Below, piece after piece: positions 56,967 through 64,000 of a stretch of 64,000 bases of DNA. Under the pieces are notes generated by a model. The model worked only from the letters and a program-made list of their open reading frames with translations, was not told where the DNA came from and ran no database searches. This DNA comes from Moesziomyces globuligerus (Eukaryota; Basidiomycota; Ustilaginomycetes; Ustilaginales; Ustilaginaceae): the NCBI GenBank assembly GCA_030849465.1, contig JARVLF010000015.1, forward strand, positions 1,054,001 to 1,118,000, written 5' to 3'. Both the position numbers and the translations under genes were made by a program. Within the stretch, counting starts at the first letter, position 1; each line of letters starts with the position of its first letter.

Positions 56967-57386
56967 ATGCCGCTACTCATTCCAGAGTCGAGCCAAATTC
57001 CCACCGTCGTCGGCGACTATTCGAGCGTCACCACCGAGGCGCTGCGAGGCCTCAACGCTGATACACTCGTGCACGAGATCAAGCGTCTCCAAGACAGCGT
57101 CACGCGGCTTGTAGACTCCAATCGCCAGATTGAGCAATTTGTTCAAGAGACCGGAAGTGAGCTCGATGAACACGACCGCGTCGAGATGCGCAATGCCTGC
57201 ACAGACAACGACGCCACCATCGCAAAGCAGAACAGCGTAGTGGATAAGCTCTTCGACGTCCTCGAGGAGAAGACCGGCCAGCAGGATGTCCAAGCGCACT
57301 ACGGCCTCACCAGACCAAGTGAGGCGCCAAAGGCATCGTCAGACCCGACTCCCATGCAGGAAGATGCTGCCGGCGTATTCCTCTAG
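56967..57386 (+). CDS. Small coiled-coil protein, possibly Tma17/Adc17-like
   Basis: The ATG at 56967 gives 139 aa, beginning MPLLIPESSQIPTV. The middle is helical with heptad-like Leu/Ile spacing (ALRGLNADTLVHEIKRLQDSVTRLVDSNRQIEQFVQE at about 28-64, then a second helix ending in VVDKLFDVLEEKTG). The tail is acidic and Pro-rich. The L-x-x-S-x-x-x-L-x-x-S-N-x-x-I/L pattern followed by a second helix resembles Tma17/Adc17, a yeast proteasome assembly chaperone of about 150 residues. Similarity by eye is limited, so treat the name as a hypothesis. An upstream in-frame extension to 56703 exists but is Arg/Pro-rich and not helical. The stop lies only 54 bp from the stop of the convergent gene. 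Confidence 0.65.
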   Translation: MPLLIPESSQIPTVVGDYSSVTTEALRGLNADTLVHEIKRLQDSVTRLVDSNRQIEQFVQETGSELDEHDRVEMRNACTDNDATIAKQNSVVDKLFDVLEEKTGQQDVQAHYGLTRPSEAPKASSDPTPMQEDAAGVFL

Positions 57387-57440
57387 CCATCTGATTCGAG
57401 CTCTGCTTTCATTTCAATGAGCTTCGTGCAGATGTCGACA

Positions 57441-58957
57441 TCACGCCCACTCGCCGGAGAGCGGCTCGATCTTCATGTCCTGGCTGGACAGCATCAACTC
57501 CTTGAGAACTGCCTCGTCCGAGAGCCTTTCTGCATCGCCTTCGGCCAAGCCGGCGAGAGCTGGCAAACCAAATCGCAAAAGCACAAAGGTCAGCTCTGCC
57601 TCGATCGTCGGCCCGGTGCCGCGTGTCGCGAATGGATGCCACGTACCTTGGATCTGTTCGTCGCCGAGCCCCTTGAGGCCTTGCTCCTCCTGCTTGTCAC
57701 GCTTCACTAGCAGAAGCTCGACGCCTTGGCGATCCAGCAGCGCAGGCTGCTGCGGTCGAGCATAGCGGTTGCCCTCCTTATTTACATCGCCGCCGAAGTT
57801 CTCCTGTAGCTCTTCCTTTGTCAGGACAGCGCGCTTGTCCTTGGGAAGTCCGGCCGGAGGCGCATCGGGCCCAGTAGGTGCAAGAGTTGGGTTGCGCATC
57901 TGGACCAGAACGGACGACGACGGATGCAGCCCAAGCTCTGCCTGAACCGTCCCAAACTCGTCGTCGCTCGGATGGGAGATGTGGTACGTCAGCCGGACCT
58001 CACGCGACGACGGCGGATCGGTAGTCTTGATGCCAAGTGCATAGTGACCTCGACCTGCGGGTCGTGCAGCCGGTTTGACGCGCTCTCCTAAGCAAGATTC
58101 CATGCTCGACGGTCAGGAGATGATCTCGTGCGCCCTTGGAAACCAACTTTTCGACCTAACTCACCTCGCGTTTTGGTCGAGTAGCGCGACTCGCCCAGCC
58201 CTTCGGCGAGGTTCTTCAAGTCGGCGCCAATGTCTGCGACTGTGGCCCAGATCGCTTCACTGTGTCGGCCTCCAATACCGCCGGGCTCCTGGCCGCTAGC
58301 AAGCGCTGCCTCGGGGCTGGGCATGCGCTTCTTACCCAGAGAAATCACGCGGTACGCCGTTGGGTTCGGCGGTTTCCGCTTGTCGCCTTCTTCCCCTTCT
58401 TCTTTGTTCGTGTCCGAAGCCGGTGCTGTGTTCGACTCGCTCGCTCTGGGCACGAGCACCATGAACGTGTTCTGCACACCGTCGAGAGACTCAGCGCTGG
58501 CGGTGTCAGCCTCTTCGGCCGAGACCACTTTGGGCCTGTAAAACCAATAGATCCTGTATTGGTCACCATACCGTAATCGATCACAATCGATCATGTAGCT
58601 TGAAAGGTGAGCAAAGAGTCCCTTCGTCTGTCAAGCTGAACAGCATACGTACAAGCCTTTCTCCGCCACGTGCCAAGGCACCTCGCTTTGGCCGTCCTTG
58701 TCGCCGTTGCCGGAAGGCTCTTCGCGCGTTTCGACATCATCTTGATCGAGCTTGTTGTCGGTCTCGCCTTGATCCGCCGTGAACTGTCCATTGGGCGGCG
58801 AGGACGCAGTTTTGCGGCTCTTCGAGTCATGCTGCGAGGCGTCTGTTGGTTCCGTTTCCGAAGCGGAAGCCTTGCGTTTCGACGACTGCGTAGTGCGCTC
58901 CTTGCCCGCGACGGCCGAGGCTTCTCCACCCTGGTTGCTGTTCCGCGTTTTCGGCAT
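57441..58957 (-). CDS. Conserved fungal protein of unknown function, three exons
   Basis: Exons are 58957-58653, 58553-58165 and 58087-57441 (introns 99 and 77 nt, GTACGT...ACAG and GTGAGT...TTAG), giving 446 aa. Start MPKTRNSNQGG. A charged Ser/Lys-rich N-terminus ends in PWHVAEKGL, and the splice creates EKGLIYWFYRPKV. Further conserved-looking blocks are TAYRVISLGKKRMPS, SRYSTKTRGERVKPAARPAGRGHYALGIK (across the second junction), REVRLTYHISHPSDDEFGTVQAELGL, and YARPQQPALLDRQGVELLLVKR. This block order recurs in filamentous-fungal proteins sometimes labelled as BTB-domain transcription factors. I see no BTB fold here, so I keep it as unknown. The frame-restoring splices and consistent blocks support a real gene. 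Confidence 0.85.
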
Positions 58958-60300
58958 TGTGTCCGCGCACCCGATTGAAAGAGCTCCGGCGGGATAGAAC
59001 GAAGAGGACGGCTCTGCAAAGACCTCGAGCCTGCACGCGAGAGAGCGAGAGCACGGGATGGTGTGGGTCCTGTCCAGTCGGGGACGTTGCGCGCAGAATG
59101 AAAGATGCGCGGGCCTTGAACCGCTGCATCTGTGACAGCTGCCTTCACGCGTAGACTGCATCCCGGAGCGAAGCAGGACTGGCGCTGACGCCGAGGAAGC
59201 CGGATCGAAATGAATCATCAAGCTGTCATCGGCAGGAGGCGCGTGGGGTGGAGGTGGAGTTCTTTGAAAAGGCGGAATTCGCCGCGGGATGCCGGCCTGT
59301 CTAACACGGCGCGATGCTCCGCATAGCCAAGTTGTGGGATTTCCCGCCGGGCGGATACCTTCGAATGGTGCTGACTGTCAAAGGTCTTGAAGCAAGTATT
59401 GATGCGGCGGCTTCGGACAAGAAGGATCGCTGAATTATTGGCAACGAAGCCAGGATGACCGAGTCTCCAGTCACTGATGGCCATCTTCAGCGCCGAGGGT
59501 CCGGCCTGAGTCTGCTCCGCTGCGGCTGGCGATCCTGAGCGATCCGCGCAAAGCCTGCCGGAGAATCATGTGCTCGGGGCGAGGGCGTCTCGCCCCGTAG
59601 AAACATCATCACCGGCCATTTCCACAGCCAAGACCCTCGCGCCTGCGGTCCGAACCCTTGACGACCCGTGGGCCTGGCTGCGGCTTGCTGCTAGTCCTCC
59701 TCGGTTGCCGCTTCCCGCTTCTCGATTCCCGCTCTTGGCTCCTCGGACCGCGCGGTCGCCGTTGTGCGGATGACGTCCACCTTCTGAGCTCTCGTGGATC
59801 GTCGCTATATTCACCATTCCGGCAAGAACCATCGATGGCTGCACGTCTCAGAAACTCGGACCGACACACAGCTCCGCCATGCGTGGGAAGAATCCTGCAG
59901 AAGCCGATGCGTGGAACCTATTGCATGCCGGGGCGAGCTTCGTGAGGCCGTCTCGCTGCGCAACAGGTCATAGCCATGTATAGGGAGGGGCTCGCGCGAT
60001 GTATGACACCACAGGCGGCTGTCAGTCAGCACGCGCGCGAAGTCTCTTGCGTAAATCCACATTTATGGCCTGGGCCGCTTCATCTTCGACCTCGTTGCTT
60101 CCTCTTGGTCGAGATAGATAGACAGGGATAGTGCACTCGGCGCAGCCCGTAGCTTCGCTCGTACGTCAAGCGTACTGAGGAGGTGAATCATGCTGCATCT
60201 TTGGACGGACGTAAGGGAAATCAATTTGTATAAGTAGCGTGCTGTCTTCTCTTGGCAGTCAGCCCCTTCCCAACCCATCTCCCCACCCTCAGCTTCCACG
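58958..60300. promoter_or_regulatory. 1.3-kb intergenic with TATA element for the ferritin-like gene
   Basis: Divergent upstream region. TATAAG at 60229-60234 lies 72 bp before the ATG at 60301, followed by a CT-rich leader (TCAGCCCCTTCCCAACCC...). No convincing gene in 59.0-60.2 kb; a short ATG frame at 59218-59484 (minus, 88 codons) cannot be supported. Confidence 0.5.
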
Positions 60301-61488
60301 ATGTTGTCTTTCATCAAGCTGAACACGCTGCTGCAGGTCGCCATCGGGTGCGCTTCTCTCCTGAGCCCCGCTTCGGGTGCACCGAGTCTGGTGACCAGGC
60401 AGCAGGCTTCGAACGTGACCTCTGCCCAGCTTGGTGCCGGCGCTGACCCGAGCACGGCGGGCAAGAACATCTCGTCGACCTACATACCTCAATCTTCGTT
60501 GGCCGTCGACAATCCATCGTACGCGATCGTCTCGGACTTCGACTTCCAGTCCATTGCACTTGCCGTGCACCAGGAGTACATCGAGCTCGATCTGTTCAAC
60601 TACGGCCTGGTCAAGTTCTCGGCCGAAGATTACGCTGCCCATGGTCTCAACGCCGAGGACCGTCACCTGATCCGCCACATGGCGCAGCAGGAGATCGGAC
60701 ATGCGGTGGTACTCTCCAACATGCTGGGAGCCAAGGCGCCCAAGATGTGCACGTACCGCTACGACTTCCAGACGGTGCCCGAGTTCATTGACTTCTGTCA
60801 GCGACTCACCAAGTGGGGCGAGTCGGGCGTGTACGGCTTCCTGAATCTGCTCGACAATCGGGCGACCGGACAGATCCTGCTGCAGTCGATCACCACGGAG
60901 GCGAGGCAGCAGTACACGTTCCGACAGTTTGAAGGTCTCTTCCCGATGCCCGAGTGGTTCGAGACGGGCATTCCGCAGACGTGGGCTTGGACGCTGCTGA
61001 GCCCTTGGATCGTTTCGTGTCCGGAGGAGAACCAGCCGCTGGCATGGGAAATCTACCCGGCTCTGAACTGGACCAACCAGCCGGACGCCATCGCCGCTGG
61101 CAAGGCCGCGGGTGGGCCGGCGATCACGCACAACGTGACTGCGCTGACTTATGAGGGTCAGGAGGACTGCTTCTCCTGGGAGCAGCCTGGCAAGACGCAG
61201 GGTCCGTATCAGCAAAACACCACGACGCACACGTCGGGCGTGCCCAAGTTCGCCGCGTACGTGTCGCAGTACAATGTGACCTACTCGCCGCTGTACGAAG
61301 TGGACACGAATGCGCGCACGGCCAAGGCCAAGCAGCCTGGCGGAACGGTGCTGCCGCAGGGCCCCACTCTGATCAACAGCACCATCTTTGTCGCTCTGAC
61401 GGACACGGACACGTTCTACACGCCCGCCAATCTGTCGCTCATCAACAAGCACGTGGTTGCTGGCCCCGCCATCTACCAGGCTGGTTAG
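60301..61488 (+). CDS. Secreted ferritin-like protein (Rds1 stress-response family)
   Basis: Single exon, 395 aa, ATG at 60301. A signal peptide (about 1-26, MLSFIKLNTLLQVAIGCASLL...SGA) predicts secretion or a wall location. A ferritin-like four-helix domain spans about 80-210. Candidate metal-binding Glu/His positions are Glu92 and Glu95 (HQEYIELDLFNYG), Glu131 and His134 (AQQEIGHAVVLSN) and Glu200 (ITTEARQQY). The C-terminal half is Trp/Pro/Asn-rich with many N-glycosylation sites (NVT38, NIS56, then NWT, NVT, NTT, NVT, NST and NLS). The plan matches fungal Rds1-type proteins, first noted in fission yeast as stress- and nutrient-regulated. Catalytic activity is not established for this group. 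Its consensus TATA promoter suggests inducible expression. Confidence 0.88.
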   Translation: MLSFIKLNTLLQVAIGCASLLSPASGAPSLVTRQQASNVTSAQLGAGADPSTAGKNISSTYIPQSSLAVDNPSYAIVSDFDFQSIALAVHQEYIELDLFNYGLVKFSAEDYAAHGLNAEDRHLIRHMAQQEIGHAVVLSNMLGAKAPKMCTYRYDFQTVPEFIDFCQRLTKWGESGVYGFLNLLDNRATGQILLQSITTEARQQYTFRQFEGLFPMPEWFETGIPQTWAWTLLSPWIVSCPEENQPLAWEIYPALNWTNQPDAIAAGKAAGGPAITHNVTALTYEGQEDCFSWEQPGKTQGPYQQNTTTHTSGVPKFAAYVSQYNVTYSPLYEVDTNARTAKAKQPGGTVLPQGPTLINSTIFVALTDTDTFYTPANLSLINKHVVAGPAIYQAG

Positions 61489-62156
61489 ACGGATCCAGTC
61501 CGCGCAGCTACTTGTCGTGGAATCCTGTCTTTCACAGTATCGAAGCAATGCAGTTTTCACAGAACGAAGAAGCTGATCCAGCGACGGTGGCTGAAGGCAA
61601 TTTTTGTGGCAAGTTGGACGGCGTCGTTATGCGTCCAGCTGCATAGCAGGTAGATTGACACCTGAGACCGAGCTCGATTTTAGAAGATGTCAATCGATGC
61701 CGTGAGCTTCTCGAAGAATTGTACACAAGGCTGACCAATCGATGGTGTAGACGCTGCGTGGTGGCATCAGCTTTTCGTCGGCGGTGGTATCGGCCGGTGC
61801 GATCCGGGTCTTGCTGTTCATTTCTCAGGGTTGCATCGACGCTTCCGCGTGTAGCCGAGTGGCGGGCCGACCGATGAGGTGCGCATGTGAACGTCGGAGT
61901 TGCGGGCAAGCAATTTCTCCACAGGAAGTGCGACATGCAGTTTTGAATTGGGCCCATCACATGCGGCGCGGTTCTCGCTTTGGGTGGGAATCCTCAGGCC
62001 CGAGCGTTTTCGACCGCGCACAGAGCGGCGGTGGCGCGTTGGACCCTATCTGGCCTTGCACCGCCCCGTCTCGCCAACCTCCACCCGCACGACCACCACC
62101 ATCATCGCCGCAGCTGCGCTCAACTTCACGCGCATCACGTTGCAAGTCGTTTCAAC
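61489..62156. other. Intergenic, no gene seen
   Basis: 668 bp between two plus-strand genes. The frame of the next gene stays open back to 61980 but without an ATG before 62157; CCACC-rich leader near 62085-62110. Confidence 0.4.
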
Positions 62157-63812
62157 ATGAGCGCAGCCACCTCCCCGCCGACACAACACGGCGGCCGTCA
62201 GAAGAAGAACAGCATCGGCAGCTGGTTTTCAAAGAAGTTCGGTCGCAGGCCAAGCGAGGCCGCTCAGCCTTCGCACGACTACTCGGCAGGGAACAGTGCG
62301 GGCGCTCGCAGGGGATCTGCGAAAGACGGCCGCCCTCATAATTCCAGTGCGATCGCAGGCACGCTGGTTCCAGCCAACGCAGACGCAGATGCGCAGCAGT
62401 CGCAATTCTCGTCCGCCTTTGCCTCGAACGATGCGCACGGCCTGGCAAACACGCTTACCGTACCTGCCAACGCCGGAGCAACGCAGGGAAGGCTGACGCC
62501 ACCTCCGCAGCTCGACGGCATCCCCACCCAGGAGCCCCTTGGCGCGATCGATCTGCCCAGGTCGCCCCGCCCTGATGCAGGTGCTCAGCCGAGCCGCCAT
62601 CAAGCAACCGGCTTGGCACCAACCTCTGTCGCCGAAAAGCCGCTCGCTCCGGCACCCGCAGGCGTGGCTGATCACAGATCGGCTCCTTTCAGTGAGGCGC
62701 CTGTTGTGGCGGCTGCGCCACCAATCCCTGGTGCTGTGATCTCCAACAGTGCCACTCCCTCGACCGATGCGATCGCGCCGACCACGGACGATGAGAGCAG
62801 CTTCGATGGGCGCGACTCGATCGGCAACCGCACCATGGATACCTCCAAGAGCCGCGCCAGCACCAAGCCCACCACGCTCATGAGCCTCGACACGCGCGAG
62901 ACGACAGTGCTCCCCACCACTCACATCGCCCAGCCGCGTCGAAGCGGCGGAGACGACTCCTTTGGCCACCCTCATCGGCTCAGCGCCGGCCCGCGCGAGA
63001 ACACTGCCATCCACTTTGCATCTCCAACTGCCTCGCGCAGCGGCAGCGGACAGATTACTGGCGCAGCCTCCGCTGGCGACGGCACTAACGCCTTCATCAC
63101 TGTTCCGTCGCATTCGAGGCCTCATCCGAACAACAACCCTCACCCCGCGGCGCAGCCAGCCGACAACGCCAGCATCCTCACGCTAGCCTCCTCTACCGCG
63201 GGCATGAGTCTCGGTGGAGCCACCAGCAGCCGCGGCCACCACCATGCACCCAGCCTGGGTGGAGCCAGGAGCATCGGTGGCAGCCTCATGGGCGATCGCA
63301 GGAATAGCAGTGATACGTACGCCTCGCTCAAAGCGCTGCCTCCACTGAGCAGGCGCGGCAGTGACGAGTCCTCCCGCACCCGCGAATCGGTCGCCGCGAG
63401 CTCCACTGGCCAGAATTCGCACCAGGCCATGTTCGTGGGTGTAGCGGCACCCGGCGCTCCGATGGACCGGGTGAGTCTGCACAGGACGCCGTCCCAAAAG
63501 ACGGTGGCGACCCAGCTCTCCGTGCCCCTGTCGACGTCCGCGTCGAATGCTGCGCTGAATGCGTATGCAAAGAGCGAACATACTGCCAACGGCAGTCAGC
63601 CGCACCTGGGAGCAGCGCCCGCAGCAACGCAGCGCACGGAAGAGCAGAATGACGCGGTCATCACGCCCGCGGCCTCACCGAAACTGCTCAACGAGCCCAC
63701 TGCAAGCACGATCGCAGACGAAATCAAGACTCAGCACGCTCATCCTCGCGCACCCGAGACCGAAGCCAAGACGGAGAGCCTCGCAAGCACCGCTGTCGTC
63801 CCTGGACCTTGA
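62157..63812 (+). CDS. Ser/Ala-rich disordered conserved fungal protein of unknown function
   Basis: The ATG at 62157 gives 551 aa, starting MSAATSPPTQHGGRQKKNS. A basic amphipathic stretch (GSWFSKKFGRRPSE, about 21-34) opens the protein. The rest is low complexity except for a conserved-looking Ser-rich island at about 337-412: DNASILTLASSTAGMSLGG, then GGARSIGGSLMGDRRNSSDTYASLKALPPLSRRGS. The NASxLTLASSS ... NASxxAL pattern recurs in filamentous-fungal proteins of unknown function, so a real conserved gene is likely. Dozens of Ser/Thr sites, RRxS-type kinase sites (RRNSS, RRGS) and SP sites suggest heavy phosphorylation. No membrane segment or catalytic motif seen. Intronless as read. Confidence 0.78.
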   Translation: MSAATSPPTQHGGRQKKNSIGSWFSKKFGRRPSEAAQPSHDYSAGNSAGARRGSAKDGRPHNSSAIAGTLVPANADADAQQSQFSSAFASNDAHGLANTLTVPANAGATQGRLTPPPQLDGIPTQEPLGAIDLPRSPRPDAGAQPSRHQATGLAPTSVAEKPLAPAPAGVADHRSAPFSEAPVVAAAPPIPGAVISNSATPSTDAIAPTTDDESSFDGRDSIGNRTMDTSKSRASTKPTTLMSLDTRETTVLPTTHIAQPRRSGGDDSFGHPHRLSAGPRENTAIHFASPTASRSGSGQITGAASAGDGTNAFITVPSHSRPHPNNNPHPAAQPADNASILTLASSTAGMSLGGATSSRGHHHAPSLGGARSIGGSLMGDRRNSSDTYASLKALPPLSRRGSDESSRTRESVAASSTGQNSHQAMFVGVAAPGAPMDRVSLHRTPSQKTVATQLSVPLSTSASNAALNAYAKSEHTANGSQPHLGAAPAATQRTEEQNDAVITPAASPKLLNEPTASTIADEIKTQHAHPRAPETEAKTESLASTAVVPGP

Positions 63813-63904
63813 CCTTCCACCTCCTCATCCTGAATCAAGGTGCGTTGCAATCCGCGTGGCCTGTTTGCGTCTGTGAGCATTCTAAGTGTACGCGTGTGAA
63901 GAGG

Positions 63905-64000
63905 TCAGAAGTACAAGCTGGCTGCAAAGACGATGTCGCGGCGGATGCGAGCCTGGGCGGCCTGAATCTTATCGCCGAGGTCGCGGTCGCCAATGACGCG
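63905..64000 (-). CDS. C-terminal end of a gene cut by the window edge
   Basis: The minus strand is open from the window end to a TGA at 63907-63905, encoding 31 residues that end in IQAAQARIRRDIVFAASLYF. The helical, charged, dense pattern and lack of low complexity suggest the true end of a conserved protein. I cannot name the family from so short a piece. It converges on the disordered protein gene (92 bp between stops). Confidence 0.5.
   Translation of the reverse strand, partial: RVIGDRDLGDKIQAAQARIRRDIVFAASLYF

Noticed and set aside
60289..61560. 423-codon open frame antisense to the ferritin-like gene
   Set aside because: Shadow of the sense gene; Arg/Val/Leu-rich, no domain, and the sense strand has signal peptide, fold and TATA support.

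Overview
The window is GC-rich nuclear DNA of a fungus. The protein-coding content (Zn2Cys6 regulator, FRE-type ferric reductase, Rds1-type ferritin-like protein, Urc1-type uracil-catabolism enzyme, Dbf4, Nbl1/borealin-like and Cti6-like proteins), long single-exon genes mixed with a few genes carrying short GT-AG introns, and long Ser/Ala/Pro-rich low-complexity tails point to a basidiomycete of the Ustilaginomycotina (smut-like) type. The species cannot be fixed from the sequence alone.

Layout. 1-7 kb: the 5' half of a ubiquitin-specific protease (minus, cut by the window start) diverges from a three-exon Zn2Cys6 transcription factor. 7-14 kb: an LtrA-family membrane protein converges on a two-exon MFS transporter, followed by translation initiation factor eIF3e (minus). 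14.7-21 kb: a Mag1/AlkA DNA glycosylase, the NDUFA9/40-kDa subunit of complex I, and a ferric reductase (all plus). 21-29.5 kb: tRNA-His guanylyltransferase, a small Cys-motif orphan, and a 647-residue orphan with a weak PH-like segment (all minus). The orphan is flanked on both sides by 3-4 kb with no recognisable gene. 32.9-41 kb: a 1022-residue protein with repeated short K-L/M-x-x-x-x-G motifs, the Urc1/GTP-cyclohydrolase-II-like enzyme (minus), and a four-exon ARF1 GTPase (minus). 43-54 kb: a neighbourhood with a cell-cycle and chromatin flavour. It holds an S/T-P-rich orphan with a KEN sequence, the Cdc7-kinase regulator Dbf4, a borealin-like protein and a PHD-finger Cti6-like protein. 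54.8-64 kb: a five-exon class II aldolase-like protein, a small coiled-coil protein, a three-exon conserved fungal protein of unknown function, a secreted ferritin-like protein, a disordered conserved fungal protein, and the last 31 codons of a gene running off the right edge.

The genes are mostly independent housekeeping and regulatory loci. I see no metabolic gene cluster, transposon with recognisable coding capacity, CRISPR array, rRNA or tRNA gene. Intron-exon structures were derived by eye from GT/AG sites, reading frame and family conservation, and need transcript confirmation. The most unusual structures are a perfect 40-bp tandem duplication upstream of the tRNA-His guanylyltransferase gene, the repeated short motif in the 1022-residue protein, the KEN/CDK-site orphan, and a low-complexity insertion inside the DNA glycosylase fold.
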